Assembly: GCA_013285645.1 (NCBI GenBank)
Contig: JABDHJ010000013.1
Span: forward strand, 1-64,000
Direction: 5' to 3'
Source: Verrucomicrobiota bacterium
Lineage (GTDB): Bacteria > Verrucomicrobiota > Verrucomicrobiia > Methylacidiphilales > UBA1321
Length of the DNA: 64,000 nucleotides
Shown here piece by piece: positions 45,296-52,842 of this stretch (position 1 is its first letter; every line of letters begins with the position of its first letter). The position numbers and the translations under genes were made by a program. The notes beneath the pieces are model-generated. The model was not told where the DNA came from, did not search any database, and saw nothing but the letters and a program-made list of their open reading frames with translations.

Positions 45296-45751
45296 ATGAC
45301 TGACCCTAAGTACGCGGCTTTCACGGCCCTTGACCCGTTCTTCCAAATCGTACAGCAAGGTTTGGCCGGACTGGTGGACGGTGACCACTATTTTGAAACC
45401 ATCGCCGCCGACGCGGTCTTCGAGTTTCGATACGACTTTCCGGGTTGGCCCCGAAGGGTGAGCGGACGTGATGCGCTCATGGAGCTCTATTCCGGTTACG
45501 GCAACAACATCGTTCTCCATGAGGCTGACGCGCTCGTCGTTCACCGAGCGCAAGACCCTCGTGTCGTGGTCATCGAGTACGACGTACATGGCAAGATACT
45601 TGCGACCGGCGTCCCCTACGACAACCGGTTCATCTCTGTGGTTACGATCGAAAATCGCAAGATCGTGCATTGGCGGGACTACATGGATTCGCTGGCGGCG
45701 ATGACTGCGCTTACCAAGGCGGCTCCCGACGCGCACCTCAAGCAGGCGTGA
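45296..45751 (+). CDS. NTF2/SnoaL-like protein
   Basis: 151 residues from the ATG at 45296, preceded by a clear AAAGGA ribosome site; an earlier start at 45254 would add 14 residues of poor quality. The cone-shaped NTF2-like fold is suggested by the order FFQIVQQGLAGLVDGDHYFETIAADAVFEFRYDFPGWPRRVSGRDALMELY and the closing strand-rich VVTIENRKIVHWRDYMDSL. Family members include isomerases, polyketide cyclases and hydratases, but also many of unknown function. Isolated between repeat DNA and an aldo/keto reductase gene. No specific function can be given. Confidence 0.75.
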   Translation: MTDPKYAAFTALDPFFQIVQQGLAGLVDGDHYFETIAADAVFEFRYDFPGWPRRVSGRDALMELYSGYGNNIVLHEADALVVHRAQDPRVVVIEYDVHGKILATGVPYDNRFISVVTIENRKIVHWRDYMDSLAAMTALTKAAPDAHLKQA

Positions 45752-45852
45752 TCTGCCAGCCTCGCCCATGCTCCAGCCATCCTCGTCAGTGATCGAGGTA
45801 TAGGTCGGATCACTCTGATTCGCATCGTGGTAATCCCGTGCTATGGTTCGTC

Positions 45853-46911
45853 ATGAATCTCAATACGTACCTCACCCTCGGTCGTTCCGGCCTCAAGATC
45901 AGCCCGCTTTGTTTGGGAACCATGACCTTCGGCACCGAATGGGGCTGGGGCAATGACGAGGCCGATTCCAAGGCCATCTTCGATCATTACGTCGATGCTG
46001 GCGGCAACTTCATCGACACCGCCGACGGTTACACCAATGGCAAGAGCGAGGAACTCGTCGGCAAATTCATTCGCGAGCGTAACCTCCGCCACAAGATCGC
46101 GCTGGCCACCAAATTCACCTTTGGCTCCGAGCAGGGAAATCCCAATGCCGGTGGCAATGGCCGCAAAAATATCTACCGCGCGCTCGAAGCCTCGCTCAAG
46201 CGGCTCGGCACCGATTTTGTCGATCTCTATTGGCTCCATTGCTGGGACCAGGTCACGCCCGTCGAGGAAGTTGTCGGCACGCTCGACGACCTCGTGCGCG
46301 AGGGCAAAATCCGCTACGCCGGTTTTTCCGATGTGCCCGCGTGGTACGCCGCGCGCGCGCAAACGCTCGTCGAAAAAGAAGGCAAGCATCGCCTCGTCGC
46401 GCTGCAACTCGAATACTCGCTCGTCGAGCGCAACATCGAGCGCGAGCACGTCCCGCTCGCGCAGGAACTCGGCTACGGCATCTGCCCGTGGAGCCCGCTC
46501 GCCATGGGCATCCTTACCGGCAAATATCGCCGGGAGGACGTCTCCAACACCGGCCGCTTGTCCAAGACAACCGGTAACGGCAACCCCGTCTTCGAGCGCT
46601 TCAACGACCGCAACTGGAAGATTGTCGACACGCTCGTCGAGGTCGCGAAGGAATTGGGGCGCTCACCCGCGGAAGTCGCGCTTCATTGGGCCGTCACCCA
46701 GCCCGGCATCACCTCCGTCATCATCGGCGCGACGAAAATCGAGCAACTCAAAAGCAATCTCGCTTCGCTCGATCTCTTCATCCCCGGCGAACTCCGCAAG
46801 AAACTCGACGACGCCACCGCGCTCGACATCATTCATCCCTACATGTTCTTCCGCCAACCCTTCGAGGGCCGAATCAACGGCGGCGTCGAAGTCCGCAAAT
46901 GGCGCGGCTGA
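45853..46911 (+). CDS. aldo/keto reductase
   Basis: 352 residues from ATG 45853 (MNLNTYLTLGRSGLKISPLCLGTMTFG); a GTG at 45838 would add five residues. Catalytic tetrad positions are seen: Asp and Tyr in NFIDTADGYTNGKSEE, Lys in IALATKFTFG and His in DLYWLHCWD. The C-terminal NADPH-binding part includes VALHWAVTQPGITSVIIGATKIEQL. Of the YhdN/AKR11-12 type, which reduces aldehydes or ketones. Base composition is markedly GC-rich, with long runs of GC-ending codons, unlike the AT-rich gene that follows. It lies just left of the tRNA-Ser island. Confidence 0.9.
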   Translation: MNLNTYLTLGRSGLKISPLCLGTMTFGTEWGWGNDEADSKAIFDHYVDAGGNFIDTADGYTNGKSEELVGKFIRERNLRHKIALATKFTFGSEQGNPNAGGNGRKNIYRALEASLKRLGTDFVDLYWLHCWDQVTPVEEVVGTLDDLVREGKIRYAGFSDVPAWYAARAQTLVEKEGKHRLVALQLEYSLVERNIEREHVPLAQELGYGICPWSPLAMGILTGKYRREDVSNTGRLSKTTGNGNPVFERFNDRNWKIVDTLVEVAKELGRSPAEVALHWAVTQPGITSVIIGATKIEQLKSNLASLDLFIPGELRKKLDDATALDIIHPYMFFRQPFEGRINGGVEVRKWRG

Positions 46912-47101
46912 TCCCCCACCATTGGCGGAATTAAGATACATTTCTGCAGGCCTTGCGTCCTATCGATTTAAGACTACGGTTCAGGCACTAAAGTCGTTTG
47001 AGGGACAAAGGCGTGTTGATGCTCTCGCATGCGAAAAATCTGGAAAAAATATTTCAGATTTCTGAAAACGCCTTTTGCAAATCCTTGGAAATCAAGGAGG
47101 A

Positions 47102-47134
47102 AAAAGCGGAGCCGGAGAGATTCGAACTCTCGGT
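47102..47134 (-). repeat. attL-like copy of the tRNA-Ser 3' end
   Basis: Identical over 33 bases to 52190-52222. It contains the complement of the T-arm and acceptor strand of tRNA-Ser (GCGGAGCCGGAGAGATTCGA on the + strand). Only the 3' third of the tRNA is present, so it is not a gene. Confidence 0.8.
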
Positions 47135-47154
47135 TACGGGCTACATGTCGGATA

Positions 47155-47430
47155 GTGGTGAAAAGTGTTGAAGCCATAACAAGAGAGCTATTTCGTTTGC
47201 TTGAGTGGGGCACCCCATGCTTCGTCCGCTGTTGGAAACTATGGACTATCTTCCTCCACCATGAGGACCAAGGATACGAATGGAACACAAGACGGATGGT
47301 GAGTGCGATTAAGCGATTGGCCTCTGGGACGGTGAGTTCGAGAACGGCCAGTCGCTTGCTTAAGAAAATGAAAGAAAGAGATTCTGCATTTCTAACTAAA
47401 ATCGGCCTCATTGAGGCCGATGATTCTTAA
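47155..47430 (+). CDS. possible small protein at island left end
   Basis: 91 codons from a GTG just inside the left repeat; no ribosome site is convincing. The predicted protein is basic, with a cluster WKLWTIFLHH and a C-terminal half TVSSRTASRLLKKMKERDS. I do not recognise it. Its last codons form a perfect stem ATCGGCCTC-ATT-GAGGCCGAT (47401-47421). The rest of the gap 46912-47526 contains the tRNA-derived repeat and the promoter of the methyltransferase. Might be the degenerate tail of an integrase or simply chance coding. Confidence 0.25.
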   Translation: MVKSVEAITRELFRLLEWGTPCFVRCWKLWTIFLHHEDQGYEWNTRRMVSAIKRLASGTVSSRTASRLLKKMKERDSAFLTKIGLIEADDS

Positions 47431-47466
47431 AGGGCTCCCTAAACGCTCGAATCTCTCAAACTTATT

Positions 47467-47516
47467 TTACACGCTCTGTAGCCAAAGCTATTCCATTTAT
47501 ACTACATACCGTGTAA
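47467..47516 (+). promoter_or_regulatory. methyltransferase promoter with inverted half-sites
   Basis: A good -10 box TATACT at 47498-47503 lies 24 bases before the ATG of the methyltransferase gene. It is bracketed by TTACACG (47467-47473) and its complement CGTGTAA (47510-47516). A factor binding both would cover the promoter. Because the gene product itself starts with a helix-turn-helix, autoregulation is a natural hypothesis. The -35 is weak. Confidence 0.45.
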
Positions 47517-47526
47517 TATTACCCCA

Positions 47527-49731
47527 ATGGCCGAATCCTTTAATCTGATTCTGAAAGAAATGCTCGATGGTAACCAAGGTAAACCCGAGCCTATAGCCTC
47601 AGTTCTAGGAGTCTCCAGTACCACGGTTCACCGTTGGTTGAACGGCAAATCCAAGCCGCGACCCGCTCAGGAGGCAAAGCTTCGTGACATCAGCAAGAGC
47701 CGAAGAGGGAAGATAAGCACTACCGGCGACGATTTATTTTCCCCCAATTTTATCGAGCAAAGCGTAAAAGCATCCCTGCTAACCCTATTGCAGGAATTGC
47801 GCGAAATTTTACACAGAGTTGGTAAATTTTCTTCAAGGCACGAAGGGTTAGACGAGATTAGTAAGCTACTTTTTGCACATTTTGTTAATCTTAGGCACGT
47901 CGGACAAGGGATAAATCATTCGCTTTTATCCAACCCTTCAGCTTCGCTCACGGCGTTTGTCGAAAACGCCTACAAAACGCACCTCCCTAAAAACAGCCGA
48001 TCAGGGCTGAAGCCAGAAGTTTTTCAGCTCAAGCTCCACGACGGAGACGATTTATTCGCTTCGCAGATTATTGAAGCATTCCACCAACTGACTACTCCAA
48101 CCGTCGTTTCTCAGATATTTGGCTGCAATGGGATTGATATTTTGAACGATACCTTTGGCCACTTTTTATCAGACTCATTTACTGAGGAGAAGGAGCTGGG
48201 ACAGTATCTCACCCCCTCTGAAGTCGTCAGATTTATCTGCGAAGCCGCTTTATCATCACTTTCAGAAAATGAAGTTTCAATGCTACTAGATCCAGATCGC
48301 CACTCTTCCTTTGGATACGTCATAGATCCTTCATGTGGAGTCGGTTCGTTTCTAACAGAATTTCTTCGGCAGGCCTCTCATTTGCTTCCAAATAATGCCA
48401 CAGCCAAATCATCTTTTATCGAGTCTGCCGCAACAAAAATGCTCGTAGGCGTAGATAAGAGTGAGCGGATGATCCGACTTGCTACGTCAAACCTTGCCCT
48501 CTTTGGATTTCCCCTATCTCGACTTCATTTAGCCAATGGACTAGCTCAGGATGGTTCCGATGGAAAACTGATGTCTGAGTTTAACGGCACTGCTCGCCTT
48601 ATTCTTACCAATCCTCCGTTCGGAGCAGCCTTTCCGGTCAAAGCTCTATCGCAATATGAAGCAACTAAATGGCTAACGAAGAGTGCTAAACAATCCACAA
48701 TTGACTCTGAAATTCTATTTTTAGAAAGGTACATCGAATGGCTCGTCCCTTCTGGTAAGCTTTTCGCTATTGTTCCAGAAAGTGTGCTCACCAATAAGGG
48801 CCTGTATGAGTCTTTACGTCGTCACCTTTCTGGAAAAGCAACGCTACAACACGTTATTTCGCTCCCCCAAAATACTTTTGCGTCTGCTGGAACTTCTACC
48901 AAGACATCCATCTTAACGCTTCAAAAGCGAACGAAAACAAAGGCGACCGAGAGCCACGTTTATTTTGCTATTTGTAATAGCCTGGGTTTCGAGGTCGTGA
49001 CTCGTAACTCAGTAAGGCGAAAAGTTAGAACGGGCGTCTCTGACCTTGATGCTATCGCTAAGGATCTAACAGGAAAAAGAGGTTCTATCGGTAGCGAAAC
49101 CTCCCTAATGGTACCTGTTAGCGCTTCAAGATGGGATGCCTCCTTTTGGATAAACGAAAAACGTTTCAGAAAAAATGGATCTTCAGCGACTGATCGTGTC
49201 CTGAGAGATGTGGCAACTATTGTAACTGACAGGGAAAATCCCCAAAGGCGAGGGGATGCGTCTTTCCCTTATATCGAAATCTCCGATATTAATAGCGAAC
49301 TCTTATTGGCGCGGGCTAAAATTATACTTTGCTCGAATGCCCCTAGCAGAGCTCGGAGGTTAGTCAAAGCTGACGACATACTTATTTCCACGGTTAGACC
49401 GGATAGGCGTACGATCGGAATTGTACCAAAGGAACTCGATAATGCGATCTGTTCCACGGGATTTGCAGTTGTAAGGGCGAAGAATATCCACCCCTTGCTC
49501 TTAGCTAAGCTTCTTAAAAGCGACTACGTTACGTCTCAGCTTTGTGCTAATGCTAGCGGAGTAGCATATTCGGTGTTTGATGAAAGTATTCTTCCGAATA
49601 TCAAGCTACCTCTTCTGGCAAATGACAACCTTCTAACCAGTCGTGCCAAAAAGTTAGCTTCCATTATTGAGGAGTTGAATAAGGAACTAGCCGTATTCGA
49701 TGCTACTTGTCAAAAAAACTTAGGAAACTAA
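47527..49731 (+). CDS. HTH - N6-adenine methyltransferase - specificity domain fusion (HsdM-HsdS-like)
   Basis: 734 residues in three parts. Residues ~15-45: a Cro-like helix-turn-helix, IASVLGVSSTTVHRWLNGKS. Residues ~95-500: a type I-like N6-adenine methyltransferase with the helical HsdM N-terminal segment (LDEISKLLFAHF), GQYLTPSEVVRFIC, SAM motif I DPSCGVGSFL (from residue 267), catalytic NPPFG (from residue 362) and IVPESVLTNKG. Residues ~540-734: an HsdS-like target-recognition domain with VKADDILISTVRPDRRTIGIV and a terminal coiled helix LASIIEELNKELAVFDATCQ. Modification and specificity are thus on one chain, as in type IIG enzymes, but no nuclease motif is seen and no HsdR is in the window. 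Strongly AT-rich codon use sets it apart from neighbours: horizontally acquired. Role: orphan modification, epigenetic control or half of a defence system. Confidence 0.85.
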   Translation: MAESFNLILKEMLDGNQGKPEPIASVLGVSSTTVHRWLNGKSKPRPAQEAKLRDISKSRRGKISTTGDDLFSPNFIEQSVKASLLTLLQELREILHRVGKFSSRHEGLDEISKLLFAHFVNLRHVGQGINHSLLSNPSASLTAFVENAYKTHLPKNSRSGLKPEVFQLKLHDGDDLFASQIIEAFHQLTTPTVVSQIFGCNGIDILNDTFGHFLSDSFTEEKELGQYLTPSEVVRFICEAALSSLSENEVSMLLDPDRHSSFGYVIDPSCGVGSFLTEFLRQASHLLPNNATAKSSFIESAATKMLVGVDKSERMIRLATSNLALFGFPLSRLHLANGLAQDGSDGKLMSEFNGTARLILTNPPFGAAFPVKALSQYEATKWLTKSAKQSTIDSEILFLERYIEWLVPSGKLFAIVPESVLTNKGLYESLRRHLSGKATLQHVISLPQNTFASAGTSTKTSILTLQKRTKTKATESHVYFAICNSLGFEVVTRNSVRRKVRTGVSDLDAIAKDLTGKRGSIGSETSLMVPVSASRWDASFWINEKRFRKNGSSATDRVLRDVATIVTDRENPQRRGDASFPYIEISDINSELLLARAKIILCSNAPSRARRLVKADDILISTVRPDRRTIGIVPKELDNAICSTGFAVVRAKNIHPLLLAKLLKSDYVTSQLCANASGVAYSVFDESILPNIKLPLLANDNLLTSRAKKLASIIEELNKELAVFDATCQKNLGN

Positions 49732-49809
49732 GCCAAGTTCCATACTTCTGTAATTGTCTTGAACCAAGAGCCCTTTTCAAAGTCACATAGCGGATTTTGG
49801 TTAACATGA

Positions 49810-50015
49810 TCCGGATATGCAGGCGCAGAGGGTAAGTTCAAGCGCGATTTGTCTGTGCCTGTCCTTCATGAGATGCGCCCTAAGATTTTGGGCGCGATGT
49901 GGACCATCGTGAAGGCGTGGGAAGCGGCGGGAAACCGTACGGTGTTGCATCGCTTTTCGCCACAGAGCGCGCAAAAGCAAAATCCTTTAAATCTCCTGAC
50001 CGCAAAAATAGGCTA
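49810..50015 (+). pseudogene. fragment of a mobile-element helicase/primase, opposite strand
   Basis: Frame open from 49810 to the TAA at 50013-50015, without a start. It reads AEGKFKRDLSVPVLHEMRPK, then ILGAMWTIVKAWEAAGNR: the ILGALW.LVR.W..AGRP motif that follows the ATPase domain in phage/ICE helicase-primase proteins. Exactly this segment is missing from the leftward gene at 49987-51370, where AEDRKARA jumps to FAIWGAVVAGIVEFAGFG. So this is a displaced piece of that gene or a relic of a second copy in opposite orientation. Confidence 0.5.
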
Positions 50016-51370
50016 ACCGCAAAGAAGTCTTGAGTGGAAAATCTACAGCTACTGGTTGGATATCCGGATAGCTCACGTTGAGGTCGTCGCGCCGCTCGGT
50101 GCCGAGATTGATGCCGAGGATGGTCTCAAAGCAGCCATGTTCACGGGCGAGGGCGATCAGCTCTCCCGTTTTAAGCTTAATCCCCTTTGCTTCAATGGCG
50201 CGGGCAAGGCGGCACATGTCGTCAAGATCGCGATCAATCGGCGTGCCTTTTTTGCGGGCCTGAAAGCAGTTACCGAAACCAGCGAACTCGACAATGCCGG
50301 CGACGACGGCTCCCCAAATCGCGAACGTCGAACGCGTGGCCGACGGCGCGGGCTTTACGGTCCTCAGCCTTGCCACTATCGAGACGCAACTCGGCAATCA
50401 GTGAACGACGGACCAAATCGGGCGTCAGCGTCAGATTATTTCCGCTAATATAAACGGCGACATCGTGGAGGGCGGTGATCGAGGTATTACCACCGAGCAA
50501 ACGGTCTTCCCAAAGCGGCCCCGAAGTGAACGCCTCTAAGGTCGCGCTATCAAGCACTTGCTTAACATTGTCCAAGAAAAGGACAGGCTTTTTCGCTCGG
50601 ACTAAGCTTGTGATGCGTTTGCGCAACTCGTCTTCGTGGCCAGGCTTTACACCTGTGGGAGCGTAGCCCAGCGTAGGCACCAAGGCAGCCGTCACCAGCA
50701 TCGTTTTTCCGCTACCTTCCGCATTAGCCAAGACGCAAAACACTGGACGCAAGCAGCCCGTCGGCAAAAGACCGCCGCAATAGATGTTGAACAGCGCTGC
50801 CACCGCTACCGCCAAGCCCTGCTCCTTTTCAAGGAAAAGGAATTCGGAGAAGTAATCCCCGAGCGCCGCTTTCGCGTTATCGAGGCCCATGTCCAACTCG
50901 GGCGCAGGCGCGGGCAAGGTGTAGTAGCCCGTCGCGGCATCGTAACCGGGGCAAGACAGGCGAATGCGTCCGTCCGCGCCTTCAACGGGCAACTGACAGG
51001 CAAGCACTTTCTTGATCTCGAGAATGTGCTCGAGGAATTGGTCGCTCGCCATCGTGACCATGGCGTCGTCCTGACTCATCGTCGTCTCTTGCATTTTTTC
51101 GCCGCCCTCTTTCACGTAGGCGGGAGAGACGAATTTTTCGACGAAGGTCCTGAACGCGGGATGCCCCATCGGCTCAAAGGCGATAAGTTCGCCGCGAAAG
51201 GTCCCGATCTCGCGGTTGCTACGGTAGAGACCGGAGCTTTTAAGATGCTGGCCGAGCTGGTTCGCGAAGACACTGATGAGGATGCCGTTACCCGGCAATT
51301 TGATCGGGGGCCGGATTTTTTTGAGCTTTTCGAGAGCCGAGGTAACCGGATTCAACGCGGGCAGCGGCAC
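49987..51370 (-). pseudogene. mobile-element helicase/primase-like ATPase, C-terminus frameshifted
   Basis: Main frame 50270-51370 (GTG start, 366 codons). P-loop ANAEGSGKTMLVTAALVPTL, Walker B KPVLFLDNVKQ and the sensor-like VYISGNNLTLTPDLVRRSLIAEL mark a helicase-like ATPase of the type carried by prophages and integrated elements. After AEDRKARA the frame runs into a short unrelated tail and stops. The expected C-terminal domain FAIWGAVVAGIVEFAGFGNC...LIALAREHGCF continues in another frame (49987-50340). About 40-50 codons between the two parts are missing, and a matching segment lies on the other strand at 49810-50015. The gene is probably inactive. Upstream open frame beyond the GTG has no better start. 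Confidence 0.6.
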
Positions 51371-51488
51371 CGATGCCGCCGGGTTTTCGTCGGGATTAGA
51401 GTCGGGATTGGTAAGATTAGTAATGGTGATTTTTCAAGTAAACCAGTCGGAGGAATACAACCCCCAACTGGCCGTTTTCTGTTGTCGG

Positions 51489-52076
51489 TTAGGCGGTGGC
51501 CTCGTTGCTGACAGCGTTGCGACGTGCAAACGCCAACACTTCAAGGGTGATAGCTTCGCCCTTGCCGGGAAGCGGGTGGCCGAGCTTCTGCTCTTCCCAG
51601 ATCACGCGGCATTTATTGCCGTTAGGGATGGAACGGCTACCCCAATACGACGTTGAGCGAAGGCGATTCACGTACCCGACAATGTGCTTCGTTTCATTCT
51701 GGTTCGGGAACCGCACGGTGGCGTCGAAAACCTCGTACATCGGCAGTTCACGGGCACCGCCGCAGAACGGTTCGAGTTGGCCGAGGTTGACGGTGCCGCC
51801 TTTATCGGAACGACTGTTCGCATTTGTAACGCGGAGCGTCCCCAGCGCCGCAATCACCGCAGCGCCGTCGGAATCGGTATCAGTCGAAACCCCACCCGCG
51901 TCTTTCGTCGAGACCGGCGTAGTAGGCAGCGTTTCCGGCTGAACGACCGCGCTATTATTCTCTTCCTGAGAGGGAGAGAGTTCATGATTAATCGAGACCG
52001 TCGATGAGGTCTCCGCATTTCCCTGCACTTCGTAATTCGGCAACGCAGGAATTGTTGCCAGGTATGTATCCGTCAT
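51489..52076 (-). CDS. unknown island protein upstream of the helicase
   Basis: 195 residues from the ATG at 52076 (MTDTYLATIP); an earlier start at 52097 is possible. The first ~85 residues are Ser/Thr/Glu/Asn-rich and probably disordered (SSTVSINHELSPSQEENNSA). The C-terminal part is folded-looking: YEVFDATVRFPNQNETKHIVGYVNRLRSTSYWGS and KCRVIWEEQKLGHPLPGKGEAITLEVLAFA. I do not recognise the family. Same strand as, and 118 bases before, the helicase-like gene, so possibly an accessory replication protein of the element. Confidence 0.5.
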   Translation of the reverse strand: MTDTYLATIPALPNYEVQGNAETSSTVSINHELSPSQEENNSAVVQPETLPTTPVSTKDAGGVSTDTDSDGAAVIAALGTLRVTNANSRSDKGGTVNLGQLEPFCGGARELPMYEVFDATVRFPNQNETKHIVGYVNRLRSTSYWGSRSIPNGNKCRVIWEEQKLGHPLPGKGEAITLEVLAFARRNAVSNEATA

Positions 52077-52194
52077 GACCAACGGATAACCGCCCACGAA
52101 TTCAGTGTCTAATAGGGAGGTAGAAAAGGCACGTTTTTGGGTACACTCAAAATATGCGATCTATAAGTCGTTTGTAATTAACGCTTAATAAAAG

Positions 52195-52285
52195 CGGAGC
52201 CGGAGAGATTCGAACTCTCGGTAGAATTTTAAGGTTCTACAACGGTTTAGCAAACCATCGCCTTCAGCCACTCGGCCACAGCTCC
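52195..52285 (-). tRNA. tRNA-Ser(GCU)
   Basis: On the minus strand the 91 bases fold as a class II tRNA. Acceptor GGAGCTG pairs with CGGCTCC and discriminator G follows. The D-arm is GCCGAGTGGCTGAAGGC. The anticodon arm GATGGTTTGCTAAACCGTT gives anticodon GCT, and a long variable arm follows (GTAGAACC...TTCTACC). The T-arm is GAGAG-TTCGAAT-CTCTC. CCA is not encoded. The 3' end doubles as the right repeat of the island (52190-52222). Confidence 0.95.
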
Positions 52286-52842
52286 TATTTTTATGATCAA
52301 TGGCCTGCTCTGACTGTGCGGCGATAGCAATTCCGAGCCATTGACTTGATCTTGAAGAAACGTCGTAAGGAGTATTGCCTTGGCAATCGACCAGTCGATG
52401 TTCTTCGAGACCAAGCAGGACTGTAGAAGGCTTGCGGATTAATGGCAAGCGTGTCTGCAAGTTTGATCGATCGTTGAACAAAAGGGTTCCTAACGGACCA
52501 CTGCGACAGGATTCAGCCAAGCGTTGCTTTCCGGAACAACTCGAAAGTGGCCGAAGCAGATGTCCGTAGTCGATGATTAAGAATTGCTTTAAAGCGTTGG
52601 GAAAAGAGGTTTTTGTAAAAAGGATGCGCCTGCATCATATCACAAAACAGCATCGAAATATCACGGGTTTTTTGGTGCTGTGATTGCAAATATTGCGATA
52701 GAGTACGTAAAAATCAGTCGTAATATCGTCACAAAGCATAGCGGTGATCATCGACTTGATAGATTGGCGACTCGTAAGCAAATCACGATAAGTCATGGTA
52801 TATTCAACATTAAATCCCACGCAATGGCGTGCAATAATTTAC
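52286..52842. other. 557-base gap upstream of the agarase-like gene, no gene recognised
   Basis: Short open frames here have no recognisable product. The segment 52336-52349 contains CCATTGACTTGATC, which resembles the half-sites of the LacI operator candidates at 41009-41043, but no second arm is present. The last 200 bases are AT-rich and presumably hold the promoter of the polysaccharide cluster. An in-frame ATG at 52795 could extend the following gene by 16 codons. Confidence 0.4.

Larger units (their letters stand above)
47102..52222. mobile_element. ~5.1-kb genomic island integrated at tRNA-Ser
   Basis: A 33-base perfect direct repeat (47102-47134 and 52190-52222) contains the 3' end of the tRNA-Ser gene at the right boundary: acceptor, T-arm and part of the variable arm. 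This is the classical structure left by a tRNA-targeting integrase. Inside are an AT-rich methyltransferase-specificity fusion, remnants of a mobile-element helicase and an unknown gene. No integrase or transposase is visible, so the element is probably decayed or mobilised in trans. Base composition of the left half is clearly lower in GC than the flanking genes. Confidence 0.75.

Noticed and set aside
45953-47065. 370-codon frame overlapping the aldo/keto reductase
   Set aside because: Ser/Arg/Pro-rich shift-frame product of a GC-rich gene.
47102-47134. Second tRNA-Ser gene
   Set aside because: Only the 3' third of the tRNA is present; no anticodon arm.
50636-51511. 291-codon frame on the + strand in the island
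   Set aside because: Antisense to the helicase-like ATPase, whose P-loop and Walker B are clear.
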